From: Sporomusa silvacetica DSM 10669
GTDB taxonomy: Bacteria > Bacillota > Negativicutes > Sporomusales > Sporomusaceae
Assembly: GCF_002257705.1 (NCBI RefSeq)
Contig: NZ_LSLK01000070.1
Location: 1 to 64,000, forward strand
DNA length: 64,000 nt
Direction of reading: 5' to 3'
In this document: positions 7,914 to 17,783 of the stretch, piece after piece
Layout: each line of letters starts with the position of its first letter
How positions within the stretch are numbered: position 1 is the stretch's first letter
The notes under the pieces: generated by a model
Told to the model about the DNA's origin: nothing
Databases searched by the model: none
The model's input: the letters and a program-made list of their open reading frames with translations, nothing else
Made by a program: the position numbers and the translations under genes

Positions 7914-8639
7914 TTAGATTACAAATAGGAGCAATACTGCTAATTCGGTCAATTCAGTAACAGCGCCATAGGTATCACCAGTTAAACCACCCAAAACATT
8001 AGCCAAATAACGAGCTGTCAATATTCCGGCCACAACGGCTCCACCAGCACTAATTGAGGCCCGGATGCCTAATGCAGCAACTACTGCGATAGCAACAACA
8101 GCAGTAATACCTAAGGTAGCACGACCGGCATATTGCGCGAAGGCTTTCCCCATGCCTTCAGGACGTGCATAGGAAAACGAAGTAATACTGATTACCATAA
8201 CCATGCGCCCTGCCACCGGCATAGTAATAAGCGCAGCAAATAACATTGTCGGTGTCATATCTATAATAAGTGAATACTTCAGCAGCAGTAATAGACCAAA
8301 GGCCACTACGCCGTTCGCACCAACCCGGCTATCCTTCATGATCTCCAGCATGCGTTCCCGGGAACGGCCGGAAAATACGCCATCAGCCGTATCCATAAAA
8401 CCATCACAATGCAGCCCGCCGGTAAGCACAATCTCAGCTATAATAAGGACAGCTGCCAGCACATGGGATGGTAAGAACTGACTAAGAACATAATTCAGTC
8501 CAGCCAAAATCAAGCCGATAATAGCACCAATCAATGTAAAATATTTAACACTACGCCCAAAGCTATCTGGTGACCAATCATTTTGCTCTACCAGCCGAAT
8601 GCGGGTAAGAAACTGTAATCCGGTAAAAAAGTCTTTCAA
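7914..8639 (-). CDS. cobS: adenosylcobinamide-GDP ribazoletransferase (cobalamin synthase)
   Basis: A polytopic membrane protein of 241 residues. The family motif GGLHCDGFMDTADGVFSG (about residues 74-91) with its acidic metal-binding residues is intact, followed by DSRVGANG. It joins GDP-activated cobinamide to alpha-ribazole (phosphate) in the cytoplasmic membrane. The start codon is TTG with GGAGG 8 bases upstream. It lies 28 bases after cbiB and 38 before the threonine kinase gene. Confidence 0.92.
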   Translation of the reverse strand: MKDFFTGLQFLTRIRLVEQNDWSPDSFGRSVKYFTLIGAIIGLILAGLNYVLSQFLPSHVLAAVLIIAEIVLTGGLHCDGFMDTADGVFSGRSRERMLEIMKDSRVGANGVVAFGLLLLLKYSLIIDMTPTMLFAALITMPVAGRMVMVISITSFSYARPEGMGKAFAQYAGRATLGITAVVAIAVVAALGIRASISAGGAVVAGILTARYLANVLGGLTGDTYGAVTELTELAVLLLFVI

Positions 8640-8667
8640 CCTTTATTCCTCCACCTTGAATGGCTGC

Positions 8668-9624
8668 CTATATGTAAGCAAACAACCATTTACAAGCTAA
8701 TGTCCCTGCAATAAACAAAATTGTCACCACATACATAATTTGAATAGTGTTCTCAATATGTATTGGCTCAAGCTCACACTTTGCCTCACCCATATAAGAG
8801 CGCAGCGAGGCCACCCCGCCATAATAATTAAGCCCACCCAGTCTAATCCCTAATGCCCCGGCCACACCAGCTTCAGAATAACCGCTGTTGGGGCTGGGAT
8901 GCTTAACCGCATCGCGCTTGATGGCTTGAAAAGCGCCACTCGCATCCTGTTTGAGCAAAGCAGCTGCCAAAATAATCAGTAAACCGGTAATTCTCGCGGG
9001 AATATAGTTAAACACATCATCAACCCGAGCAGCAACCATACCGAAATCCTGGTATTTTTCGTTTTTATAGCCAACCATCGAGTCCATGGTATTAACCGCA
9101 CGATATAAAAAAGCCAACGGTACACCGCCGATTGCAGCATAAAAAAGCGGTGAGATAATGCCATCTACAATGTTCTCCGCCACTGTCTCAACAGTGGCCC
9201 GGGTCACTTCGGCAGTATTCAGTTCGGCAGTATCTCGCCCGACAATCCAACCCACCTTATAGCGGGCCTGTTCCATATTGCCGCTACTCAGAAAGCCTGC
9301 TATCTCCCGTCCGGCTTCCGCCAAACTTCTTGTTGATATCGTAAAAGATAGCAGCACTGCACCGCCAATATAACCAGCCCAGGAATGAAGCGAACTTAAA
9401 GCCACCATAACCAGCCACACTACGCCATATACTACTGCCAACACACTAATGACGAGAACTGCACCAGCCAGTTTTTTATAAACTGATGAATAAGTTACCT
9501 GCAAAAGCCGTCGTTCCAACCATGCAATAAAATTGCCGATAATAACTACCGGATGAAGTGATGTCCGCGGATCGCCAACCAAGCGATCAAGGATGACTGC
9601 TCCGACTATTACATACTCTGTCAT
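8668..9624 (-). CDS. cbiB: adenosylcobinamide-phosphate synthase
   Basis: A 318-residue membrane protein with the family's DPRTSLHPVVIIGNFIAWLE motif close to the N-terminus and HPSPNSGYSEAGVAGALG in the C-terminal half. It attaches aminopropanol phosphate to adenosylcobyric acid. It begins 2 bases after the cbiP stop, so translation is probably coupled. Confidence 0.92.
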   Translation of the reverse strand: MTEYVIVGAVILDRLVGDPRTSLHPVVIIGNFIAWLERRLLQVTYSSVYKKLAGAVLVISVLAVVYGVVWLVMVALSSLHSWAGYIGGAVLLSFTISTRSLAEAGREIAGFLSSGNMEQARYKVGWIVGRDTAELNTAEVTRATVETVAENIVDGIISPLFYAAIGGVPLAFLYRAVNTMDSMVGYKNEKYQDFGMVAARVDDVFNYIPARITGLLIILAAALLKQDASGAFQAIKRDAVKHPSPNSGYSEAGVAGALGIRLGGLNYYGGVASLRSYMGEAKCELEPIHIENTIQIMYVVTILFIAGTLACKWLFAYI

Positions 9625-9626
9625 AG

Positions 9627-11159
9627 CTATCTACCATTATTTTCGTTCATAATCCGGTAGACGAGATCCATATCCAGACTCTGCCGGACAACATCAGCCA
9701 ACCGGTTATAGGCAGCATCTTTAAGCGCCTGCGTATCCTGGATTATTCCTAACGGCGCTAACCCTTTGCGTACTCTCATCGCATCCAGCACCGCCCGTCG
9801 ATAGGTGTCATTGTCAAAAATCCCGTGGATATAGGTACCCATAACCAAACCGTCGGCAGAGATAGCACCGTCAGTCAACTGTACTTGCTTACCTGAGCGG
9901 GTGGCAATAGTAAAAGCAGAATCTACTGGGGATAAAAACTGGGTACGACCCATATGAATTTCATAACCGACCAAGTTGTGACCACTATAATTAATCCCTA
10001 AAAACTTATGGCTACACGCCGCCGCCTTAACTTGATGGGTTACTTTATTGGCTTCGAAGATCGTAATACTGTCGATAAGGCCTAAGCCCATAACTTTATC
10101 AAGGTCTGACTCTGTATGTTCAGGGTCTTGTACCTCTCGCCCCAACATCTGATAACCACCGCAGATGCCCACAATTGGCGTACCACTTTTGGCCAGCTTG
10201 ATGAGCTCCTGTTCATAGCCATTGTGGCGAAGGTATAATAAATCTTCAGTGGTATTTTTGCTGCCTGGCAGGATAATCAGATCTGGTTTGCCAATAGATT
10301 CCCCCTGCCGCACATATCTCACCTGAACATCACTTTCATTAGCTAAGGCATCAAAATCAGTAAAGTTGGATATCTTCGGCAAACGCAATACGGCTATATC
10401 AAGCTCGCTGACTTTTTCTGGCTGCTCTTTATCCTCCAGTGATACAGAGTCTTCATCATCAATCCCCAGCCTGTCAAGGTGTGGCACAACGCCAATGACC
10501 GGCTTACCTGTCTTAACTTCAAGAAAATCTAATGCTGGTTTCAGTAATGTAATGTCGCCCCGAAATTTATTAATAATAAGGCCTTTGACCAACGCACGTT
10601 CATCCGGGTCTAGCAGTTCCAGCGTTCCGACAATGGAAGCTAAGGCTCCGCCTCTATCAATATCGGCAATAAGTAGAACTGGTGCACCAGCCAGTTTAGC
10701 AACACGCATATTAACAATATCATTGTCTTTAAGGTTAACCTCCGCCGGGCTGCCAGCTCCTTCAATGACAATGGTATCAAAGTCTTTGTGCAGCTTTTGG
10801 ATACACTCGGTCACTACCCCTAGAGCCTTCAGACTATAGCCGGCATGATATTCCTTTGCTGACATGTTACCCACAGGCTTGCCCATAACAATGACCTGTG
10901 AGCAAGAATTACCGGTAGGTTTTAATAATACCGGGTTCATTTCGACAGTCGGGTCCAATCCGGCTGCTTCGGCCTGAGCCACTTGTGCCCGGCCCATTTC
11001 GCCACCGGTTTTGGTAACATAAGAGTTAAGTGCCATATTTTGGGCTTTAAATGGGGTTACCTTCTGACCATCCTGTTTAAAAATCCGGCATAACGCCGTA
11101 GTTAAAATGCTTTTGCCAACATGGGAGCTTGTTCCCTGCAGCATAATTGCTTTAGCCAT
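9627..11159 (-). CDS. cbiP: cobyric acid synthase
   Basis: About 510 residues. An N-terminal dethiobiotin-synthetase-like ATPase domain (QGTSSHVGKSILTTALCR) is followed by a class I glutamine amidotransferase domain with the nucleophile Cys in GICGGYQMLG and the His in GTYIHGIFD. It amidates four corrin side chains (b, d, e, g) using glutamine and ATP. An ATG at 11159 with GGAGG 9 bases upstream is preferred to a GTG three codons earlier; it overlaps the cobU stop. Confidence 0.93.
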   Translation of the reverse strand: MAKAIMLQGTSSHVGKSILTTALCRIFKQDGQKVTPFKAQNMALNSYVTKTGGEMGRAQVAQAEAAGLDPTVEMNPVLLKPTGNSCSQVIVMGKPVGNMSAKEYHAGYSLKALGVVTECIQKLHKDFDTIVIEGAGSPAEVNLKDNDIVNMRVAKLAGAPVLLIADIDRGGALASIVGTLELLDPDERALVKGLIINKFRGDITLLKPALDFLEVKTGKPVIGVVPHLDRLGIDDEDSVSLEDKEQPEKVSELDIAVLRLPKISNFTDFDALANESDVQVRYVRQGESIGKPDLIILPGSKNTTEDLLYLRHNGYEQELIKLAKSGTPIVGICGGYQMLGREVQDPEHTESDLDKVMGLGLIDSITIFEANKVTHQVKAAACSHKFLGINYSGHNLVGYEIHMGRTQFLSPVDSAFTIATRSGKQVQLTDGAISADGLVMGTYIHGIFDNDTYRRAVLDAMRVRKGLAPLGIIQDTQALKDAAYNRLADVVRQSLDMDLVYRIMNENNGR

Positions 11160-11733
11160 TAAGTTCACCCTCCTCCAGAGTAACGGCTATTTTTTTTAGC
11201 TCAACAGCCAAACCACTTACTACCAAATATACTTCATCCGCATTAGCTGCTACCATTTGATTGACAAGCCCCGCCACATCACGATATTCGCGAGCCAACG
11301 CATTATCTGGCACAATTCCTAAGCCAACTTCGTTAGAGACAAAGATCACATCACAATTTCCCTGTTTAGCACTTGCCAGTAATTTTTCAATGCTGCCAAG
11401 CACAGCTTGTCGGCGTTCTTCCCTGTCACTTGGTGCCTTAGGTGCTAATAGTAGGTTACTGGTATAGAGTGTCAGACAATCAAACAATACAGTATCTACA
11501 CTCTGAACTGCTTTTGCCATGGCCTCATCGGCATCATAAGGAGCTTCAAAAGTCAGCCAGTTGGCGGGACGGCGACTTTGATGAATACTCACCCGTTCTT
11601 TCATTTCCTCATCATAGATTTGAGCAGTGGCAATGTACGCTATCCTCCGTCCACCGCGAGCGGCAACCTGTTCAGCAAATGTGCTTTTGCCACTGCGAGC
11701 ACCGCCGGTAACCAAAACAATTTTACCTGCCAT
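11152..11733 (-). CDS. cobU: adenosylcobinamide kinase / guanylyltransferase
   Basis: About 193 residues with the P-loop GGARSGKSTFAEQ near the N-terminus and the motif FVSNEVGLGIVPDNALAREY. It phosphorylates adenosylcobinamide and then transfers GMP to it, preparing the substrate of CobS. A frame extends 15 codons further upstream, but the start at 11733 fits the family and has AGGAG about 10 bases before it. The gene begins 5 bases after the cbiA stop. Confidence 0.92.
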   Translation of the reverse strand: MAGKIVLVTGGARSGKSTFAEQVAARGGRRIAYIATAQIYDEEMKERVSIHQSRRPANWLTFEAPYDADEAMAKAVQSVDTVLFDCLTLYTSNLLLAPKAPSDREERRQAVLGSIEKLLASAKQGNCDVIFVSNEVGLGIVPDNALAREYRDVAGLVNQMVAANADEVYLVVSGLAVELKKIAVTLEEGELNG

Positions 11734-11738
11734 CGTAG

Positions 11739-13136
11739 CTACATCTCCTGTCCTGCTAGGTGTCTGTACTGAACGCACCGCGTGACAAACTGCTCAGCAG
11801 CTTGTCTATTTCCCGCAAAATGCATATGCAGGTAAGATGCTAATACATTTCCGGCCGCATAGCCGCCCTGATAAATAGCACCTGTCCGCATTTTTTTAAA
11901 TTCAAAGGCCCACGGAAACTCTGCACTGCTTACCTTAGGAAACATCCGGGAAAAATGAAATTCATGCCCCCGCAGACTTTCCCCAGTCGCACATAGTACA
12001 TTGTTGGCTAAGGCCTTAGCTTCCACATAGCCTACGGTTTCAAGTTTAGACTGCATCTGGCATACTGCCGGAATAACGCCAGCCATATCATATGTCTGGC
12101 CATCAAAATCTGTAATTTGCCGTGCCAGGTACATCAGTCCGCCACACTCAGCGTATATCGGCATACCGGACTTAGCGGCCTGCAGTATATCCTGCCGCAT
12201 GTCGATATTGGCTGATAATTCCTTGACAAACATTTCTGGAAAACCACCGCCTAATATAATACCGTCAACTGTAGGCAATTGTTTATCAGTAAGCGGGCTG
12301 AAAGGAATAATCTCCGCACCAAACTCAGCTAAAACTTCCAGACTTGATGGATAGTAAAAAGTGAAAACATCATCTTGAGCTACGCCAATACGGACTGGTG
12401 TCTGATTATGCTTACCCTTCGCTGGTGCACTATGCTTTGGCAGCGGCCCGGCAGTTTTAGCCACAGCCACCAGCTTATCTAAGGCCACCTGCTCTGCCAC
12501 TTGCTGTCCTATTTTATCTACCACAGCTACCGCATCATGCTCAGTAACTGGTGTTAAACCAAGGTGGCGTTCTGGCATACTAAGCTCATTGTTGCGGAAA
12601 ACCGTGCCAATAACCGGAATCCCCAGTCTATCCATTGCCTCACAGACCATCAGTTTATGACTTTCTGAGCCAAGTCTATTAATAATGACACCAGCCAAAT
12701 TCACTTCTGAATCATACAGTTTAAAGCCGAGCGCAATGGCTGCAGCACTCTCGCCCATTGATTTAGCATCAATTACCAGCACTACCGGCGCTTTTAGCAA
12801 TTTCGCCACAGTTGCCGTGCTGCTAACACCAGCGCGCCCGCCATCATACAGCCCCATAACGCCCTCAATAATGGCAATATCGTTTTGGGCCGCCGTACTG
12901 GTAAATATATCTGCCAATAATTCTGGCGGCACCAGCCAAGAATCAAGATTATGCGCACTTTTACCACTGGCTAAGCGATGGAAACCAGGATCAATATAAT
13001 CAGGGCCCACCTTATAGGATTGGACTTTGAAGCCACGCTTGGATAACGCCGCGAGCATACCGGTTACGATGGTTGTTTTACCAACACCACTATTAACGCC
13101 AGCAATCACAACTCTGGGAATATTCAATTGGTCCAT
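11739..13136 (-). CDS. cbiA: cobyrinic acid a,c-diamide synthase
   Basis: About 465 residues: an N-terminal ATPase domain with GVNSGVGKTTIVTG and a C-terminal glutamine amidotransferase domain with the Cys nucleophile in YAECGGLMYLA and the conserved GHEFHFS segment. It amidates the a and c carboxylates of cobyrinic acid. The start at 13136 has GGAGG 7 bases upstream. CbiA and CbiP are paralogues; the length and the YAECGGLMY form identify this one as CbiA. Confidence 0.93.
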   Translation of the reverse strand: MDQLNIPRVVIAGVNSGVGKTTIVTGMLAALSKRGFKVQSYKVGPDYIDPGFHRLASGKSAHNLDSWLVPPELLADIFTSTAAQNDIAIIEGVMGLYDGGRAGVSSTATVAKLLKAPVVLVIDAKSMGESAAAIALGFKLYDSEVNLAGVIINRLGSESHKLMVCEAMDRLGIPVIGTVFRNNELSMPERHLGLTPVTEHDAVAVVDKIGQQVAEQVALDKLVAVAKTAGPLPKHSAPAKGKHNQTPVRIGVAQDDVFTFYYPSSLEVLAEFGAEIIPFSPLTDKQLPTVDGIILGGGFPEMFVKELSANIDMRQDILQAAKSGMPIYAECGGLMYLARQITDFDGQTYDMAGVIPAVCQMQSKLETVGYVEAKALANNVLCATGESLRGHEFHFSRMFPKVSSAEFPWAFEFKKMRTGAIYQGGYAAGNVLASYLHMHFAGNRQAAEQFVTRCVQYRHLAGQEM

Positions 13137-13198
13137 GCGCACCCCTCCTACGGCAGATTAAAGATTACTGTAAACTTGTTTAATGGATTGCTTATCGT

Positions 13199-13825
13199 TT
13201 AGCGGCCTAACATATACATGACTGCATTGACAGAGGCTGCCGCGATCGGACTGCCACCTTTATTGCCCAGTACTGTAATATACGGCACAGGTGCAGTCGT
13301 ATGCAGCAATTCCTTTGATTCAGCGGCACCGACAAAACCAACCGGCACACCAATAATAAGTGCCGGTTTAACACTATCTTCTTTAATCATTTTCAGTACT
13401 TCAAACAGCGCTGTTGGTGCATTGCCAATAGCCACAATGGCACCATTAAGCTGCGTACCAAATTTACGCATCGCCGCCATCGAGCGGGTAATACCGGCGG
13501 CCTTAGCTTCCTTCGCCACCATCTCATCTGCCACCAAACAAAACGCCTGGCCGCCAAATTCGGCCAACCGTCGTTTATTAATGCCTGTGCGCACCATTTC
13601 AACATCACAAAAAATATTACAGCCGGCCTTAAGTGCAGCAATACCTGCGGCTATGGCTTCCGGATGCACTTTTATTATATTCGCATAATCCGGGTCGCCG
13701 GCAGCATGAATAATTCGCGAATACACCTTGATTGTCTGTTCATCTAAATGAAAATCAGCCAGATAGGGCGCAATAATTTCCATACTGCGCGTCTCAATAG
13801 CCATTGGATCTTTTATGTACGGCAT
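13199..13825 (-). CDS. cbiC: cobalt-precorrin-8 methylmutase
   Basis: A 208-residue protein starting MPYIKDPMAIETRSMEII with the conserved catalytic His in SRIIHAAGDPDYA (about residues 40-52) and a C-terminal GNKGGSPIAAA motif. It moves the C-11 methyl group to C-12 to give cobyrinic acid. It has a good ribosome binding site (GGGAGG, 8 bases before ATG) and lies 27 bases after cbiJ. Confidence 0.93.
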   Translation of the reverse strand: MPYIKDPMAIETRSMEIIAPYLADFHLDEQTIKVYSRIIHAAGDPDYANIIKVHPEAIAAGIAALKAGCNIFCDVEMVRTGINKRRLAEFGGQAFCLVADEMVAKEAKAAGITRSMAAMRKFGTQLNGAIVAIGNAPTALFEVLKMIKEDSVKPALIIGVPVGFVGAAESKELLHTTAPVPYITVLGNKGGSPIAAASVNAVMYMLGR

Positions 13826-13852
13826 AGGTGCTACCTCCCTAGTAAATTAACG

Positions 13853-14623
13853 CTAACTGTTGCATTCAATATTATCTACCATATCGATTACTTGTTCTTG
13901 TGTCTGGCACAAATTTCTATAGTTGATATCCGGTCTATCAATTACAATAATTGGTAAATTTAATTCAATTGCTGCCGCTATTTTAGTATCTGCGCCACCG
14001 ATTGTCCCACTATTTTTAGTTATAATGACTTCGGTATCGTATTCCTTAAATAGTGCAGCATTAAGCTGCTGAGAAAACGCCCCTTTGATGGCCACAATGT
14101 CACCTGGATTAAAACCTAGGTCAACACACTCTTGCACAACGTCAGGTTGGGGCAATACACGCGCAATCAGGCGGCACTTCGCCAATAACGGTTCGGTCTT
14201 GAACACTTTGAGCGTGCGGCTGCCGGTAGTTAAGAATATCACCTTGCCCAGACTGGCAGCCAGCTTGGCAGCCTGAGCAGCATCACTGGCAACATATAAT
14301 CGTTCATACTCAGGCACACAAACTTCAGCGCGTTCATACCGTATGTATTCAATACCTGCAAGTTCACAGGCCTGCATGGCATTCATCGAACCATTGACAG
14401 CATAAGGATGACTGGCATCAACGAGAACCGTAATGTTCTGGTCAGCAATTAAATTCTGCATACCTTCTACTGTCAATTGCCCGGTGTGAACACGAATACC
14501 CGGTAATTCAGCTAAACTTCGCCCATACTCGCTAATTACCGCTGCCAGCACCTGATGTCCGGCTGTTGCTAAATGCACAGCCAATTCCCGGCCATCTAGC
14601 GTTCCAGCCAGCACTAAAATCAT
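13853..14623 (-). CDS. cbiJ: cobalt-precorrin-6A reductase
   Basis: A 256-residue reductase with the N-terminal LVLAGTLDGRELAVHLA segment and FLTTGSRTLKVF in the middle, both typical of CobK/CbiJ. It reduces the corrin macrocycle with a pyridine nucleotide. ATG overlaps the cbiH stop in an ATGA arrangement, indicating translational coupling. Confidence 0.9.
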   Translation of the reverse strand: MILVLAGTLDGRELAVHLATAGHQVLAAVISEYGRSLAELPGIRVHTGQLTVEGMQNLIADQNITVLVDASHPYAVNGSMNAMQACELAGIEYIRYERAEVCVPEYERLYVASDAAQAAKLAASLGKVIFLTTGSRTLKVFKTEPLLAKCRLIARVLPQPDVVQECVDLGFNPGDIVAIKGAFSQQLNAALFKEYDTEVIITKNSGTIGGADTKIAAAIELNLPIIVIDRPDINYRNLCQTQEQVIDMVDNIECNS

Positions 14624-15444
14624 AGACGATAGCCTCGCGGTGTCACCATTTTCCCATCAGCTACATAAGTCTGGCTATTGCCAATAATGACCAACGAAAA
14701 CATATCAATATGTTCATTCGTAAACTGTTCCAACGTTGAGATCTTCATGTCCTCTTTTGTACGACTGGCGTGATGAACAATACCGACAGGAGTTTCCGGA
14801 CCCCGATGCTTCAGTGCAATTTCGCGCACTGTTGCAATTTGACTTGTCCGCCGGGTACTTTTCGGATTATAAATAGCAATAACAAAATCACCAGCAACTG
14901 CCATCTCAACTCTCTTTTGAATAACCTCCCAGGGAGTCAACAGATCGCTCAAACTAATAATGGCAAAATCATGCATTAACGGCGCGCCCAAAATGGAAGC
15001 CGCCGCCCCAACAGCGCTTATACCAGGAACAACACTAACCTCAGGCTGAACAGTCTCCGGATATTTAGCAACAAGTTCAAGAACTAGGCCAGCCATACCG
15101 TATATACCTGGATCACCACTAGAAATAACGGCAACCTGCTTTCCCTCCATCGCCTGTTCTACCGCCGCCTGGCAACGATCAATTTCCTGCATCATACCTG
15201 TGCCGATAATGGCTTTTCCAGACACTAACTCTTTTATCAACTCCAAATAAGTATCATACCCGACAATAACCTCAGCAGATTCAATAGCTTGCCTGGCGCG
15301 CGGTGTCATATCAATCAGACTGCCAGGCCCTATTCCCACCACCGATAGTTTACCTGCGTGATAGCCACAGTCACCTTTGAATACTTTGTTTTCGGCAAAA
15401 TTAGGCTGTTGCTTTTCCCCGCTAGAATTGCTGCTGGTTCGCAT
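14620..15444 (-). CDS. cbiH: cobalt-precorrin-3 C17-methyltransferase
   Basis: A tetrapyrrole methylase with LSVVGIGPGSLIDMTPRA at the start of the catalytic domain and ISSGDPGIYGMAG for S-adenosylmethionine binding. It methylates C-17 and triggers ring contraction. The start is uncertain: an ATG at 15444 has AGGAG 10 bases upstream but adds about 34 residues of unrecognised sequence and overlaps cbiG by 115 bases; a GTG at 15342 would give the usual length of about 240 residues and a 13-base overlap. Confidence 0.88.
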   Translation of the reverse strand: MRTSSNSSGEKQQPNFAENKVFKGDCGYHAGKLSVVGIGPGSLIDMTPRARQAIESAEVIVGYDTYLELIKELVSGKAIIGTGMMQEIDRCQAAVEQAMEGKQVAVISSGDPGIYGMAGLVLELVAKYPETVQPEVSVVPGISAVGAAASILGAPLMHDFAIISLSDLLTPWEVIQKRVEMAVAGDFVIAIYNPKSTRRTSQIATVREIALKHRGPETPVGIVHHASRTKEDMKISTLEQFTNEHIDMFSLVIIGNSQTYVADGKMVTPRGYRL

Positions 15445-16403
15445 ACATTTCCCACTCCTATCTTTTCTTTAACAAAATTTGATAACGACAAGTCATTTTG
15501 GTCGATACACTTTTGCAACTGCTCGTTGGTAAAAAACTTAATCGGCACCGCCAGTTGCTGAGCAGTTGCTAGTAGACCGATTTCGTCTTCTTTAACCACT
15601 GTACTACCAATTATAGCCACACTGTTAACACTGCGCTTAGCAGTCAAACAAGCCTGACTGATGGCTGACAAAATTTCAGCACTGGTCGTGCCACGCCGGC
15701 AGCCAAGACCTATGGCTAAACTACCGGGACGCAAATACAGGTGCGGTTTGAGAATACTGAGTTTCCTGTCGGTAATTACTACGGCTGCATCATATTCCTC
15801 GCTAAGAGCTAATTCACTGCTATCAGCCAGCACAACCCCCTGTTTAGCCGCCAAACAAGTATATTGCTCCTGTCCGGCCAGTTCTCTATCCAGGAAGAAT
15901 TTTACATTGTCACCATTAACAATGGCTGCGTTAATTGTCTTTAGCGAATTAAATGGTTCTATCTCCAGGTTAAGTTTGACGGCAAGTACATCGGCAGCCG
16001 GTAATTTTGCAACATCTGTAGCTGTCGTAATAACAGGCGTGGCTCCGGCAGCACTCCCCACCAGCTGCGCCCACTCATTGGCACCGCCAATATGACCTGA
16101 CAGCAGGCTAATCGCAAAATTGCCGCCATCATCCATAACCACTACCGCCGGGTCAACCCGTTTATCTCTAATATAGGGTGCAATCACTCTCACAACAATA
16201 CCTGCTGCCATAATGAAAAGTAAACCATCATAATTTGAAAATAGTTCACCTACCAAATCACTTAAACAGCAGTAGGTATGAGGTTCATTGCACGGGTTTC
16301 GCCCAACCTTTGCATATATATCAACTTCAGACCCTATAAGCGGCGCTATCTTGCCAGCTAATTCAGCGCCTTTATTAGTTACTGAAATGACTGCTACTTT
16401 CAC
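15330..16403 (-). CDS. cbiG: cobalt-precorrin-5A hydrolase
   Basis: A 357-residue protein with the CbiG N-terminal half (IMAAGIVVRVIAPYIRDK, SGHIGGANEWAQ) and C-terminal CobE-like half (LAIGLGCRRGTTSAEIL). It opens the delta-lactone and releases the C-20 fragment as acetaldehyde in the oxygen-independent pathway, so it is a marker for the anaerobic route. GTG start; the cbiF stop lies just upstream. Confidence 0.92.
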   Translation of the reverse strand: MKVAVISVTNKGAELAGKIAPLIGSEVDIYAKVGRNPCNEPHTYCCLSDLVGELFSNYDGLLFIMAAGIVVRVIAPYIRDKRVDPAVVVMDDGGNFAISLLSGHIGGANEWAQLVGSAAGATPVITTATDVAKLPAADVLAVKLNLEIEPFNSLKTINAAIVNGDNVKFFLDRELAGQEQYTCLAAKQGVVLADSSELALSEEYDAAVVITDRKLSILKPHLYLRPGSLAIGLGCRRGTTSAEILSAISQACLTAKRSVNSVAIIGSTVVKEDEIGLLATAQQLAVPIKFFTNEQLQKCIDQNDLSLSNFVKEKIGVGNVCEPAAILAGKSNSLILPKTKYSKVTVAITQVNYRWWE

Positions 16404-16406
16404 AGC

Positions 16407-17162
16407 CTACTTGGCCTCCCTGAACATATGTCCAAATTCGGGGGCGTAGAGTCTGGATAAAGCATAATCTGTGCTTAAAACCTTGCCAACAACAATCATG
16501 GCCGTACGGTCAATGTTATTTTCTTTGGCAAGCTGAGCAATGGTAGCCAAGGTAGCACGAAAAATCTTCTGATCAGGCCAGGACGCCTTTTGCACAATAG
16601 CTACCGGTGTTTCCTTTGTATATCCACCATCGATTAGCTCTTTTACCACATTGTCCAGCATATGCACACTCAAAAAGATGCACATGGTTGCTTCATGACT
16701 AGCCAACTTAACAAGCTTTTCTTTTTCAGGCACAGGTGTACGACCTTCCAACCGGGTAATAATCACCGTCTGAGATACATCAGGTAAGGTATATTCCTGT
16801 TTTAAAGCCGCAGCGGTAGCCAGAAAAGAGCTAACTCCCGGGATAACCTCAAAAGTAATATCTTTGACTGCCAGCTTATCCATTTGTTCCTGGATGGCAC
16901 CATAAATGCTGGGATCTCCGGTATGAAGTCTGACTACCAACTTGTTTTCTTTAACCCCTTGTTCCATAACAGCAATAACCTCATCCAAGGTCATAGATGC
17001 GCTATTATAGATGGCAGCGCCATTCTTAACCAACGACAGTAATGCTGGATTGACCAATGAACCAGCATAAATAATAATATCAGCCTGTCCCAAAAGCCGC
17101 TGGCCTTTAACAGTGATTAGTTCAGGGTCGCCCGGACCTGCTCCAACGAAAAAAACATTCAT
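16407..17162 (-). CDS. cbiF: cobalt-precorrin-4 C11-methyltransferase
   Basis: About 251 residues with FVGAGPGDPELITVKGQR at the N-terminus, YAGSLVNPAL, and RLHTGDPSIYGA, all typical of CbiF/CobM. It methylates C-11. The start at 17162 is preferred to 17180 because GGGAG lies 8-9 bases before it. Confidence 0.93.
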   Translation of the reverse strand: MNVFFVGAGPGDPELITVKGQRLLGQADIIIYAGSLVNPALLSLVKNGAAIYNSASMTLDEVIAVMEQGVKENKLVVRLHTGDPSIYGAIQEQMDKLAVKDITFEVIPGVSSFLATAAALKQEYTLPDVSQTVIITRLEGRTPVPEKEKLVKLASHEATMCIFLSVHMLDNVVKELIDGGYTKETPVAIVQKASWPDQKIFRATLATIAQLAKENNIDRTAMIVVGKVLSTDYALSRLYAPEFGHMFREAK

Positions 17163-17207
17163 GTTACTATCTCCCTTCATCTTAGGCTGTTACAACCCAG
17201 CCTGAAC

Positions 17208-17783
17208 CTATTTACTGCATACAATTATGTATATCGGATTAAGTGCCTTGAACATATTACTGGTACCGACTGATTGAATTCTGGTTACCTGCACCGAGCA
17301 GGCATCCACGTTGTATTCCTTTTTCTCTCTCATAATATGGAGCGTAGTAGAGAGCGTTTCCACTGTAACTGCTGTTACAACCAGCCGCCCACCCGGTTTA
17401 AGCAATTTGTCGGCACAAGCTAGTATATCTGGCAATTTCCCGCCACTGCCACCAATTAAAATAACATCAGCAGCCGGCAATCCAGCTAGTGCCTCCGGGG
17501 CTGCTCCCAGTATAGGCTCAACATTTTCAGCTTTAAATTTGGCGGCATTAGCCTTGATTAAGTCAAAACCTTCTACTTCACGCTCAATTGCAAATACCTT
17601 GCCATGTTCGGCTAATAAAGCAGCTTCCACAGACAGCGATCCGGTCCCTGCGCCGATGTCAATGATCGTATCTGTAGGGCTAATCCTGGCCTTTGCCAGC
17701 GTTAATATCCTAATCTCCTGCTTAGTCATCGGAATATTGCCCCGAATAAACTGGCTGTCTGGAATCCCTAGCCCTTGTGTCAT
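17208..17783 (-). CDS. cbiT: cobalt-precorrin-6B C15-methyltransferase (decarboxylating)
   Basis: A 191-residue class I methyltransferase: IDIGAGTGSLSVEAALLAE binds S-adenosylmethionine and IGGSGGKLPDIL is the family motif. It methylates C-15 and decarboxylates the C-12 acetate. It overlaps cbiE by ATGA. In many bacteria CbiE and CbiT are fused as CobL; here they are separate. Confidence 0.92.
   Translation of the reverse strand: MTQGLGIPDSQFIRGNIPMTKQEIRILTLAKARISPTDTIIDIGAGTGSLSVEAALLAEHGKVFAIEREVEGFDLIKANAAKFKAENVEPILGAAPEALAGLPAADVILIGGSGGKLPDILACADKLLKPGGRLVVTAVTVETLSTTLHIMREKKEYNVDACSVQVTRIQSVGTSNMFKALNPIYIIVCSK

Noticed and set aside
10366..10839. Long plus-strand frame of 157 codons opposite cbiP
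   Set aside because: It lies wholly inside the well-conserved cbiP gene, is Ser/Thr/Pro-rich as antisense frames usually are, and has no ribosome binding site.
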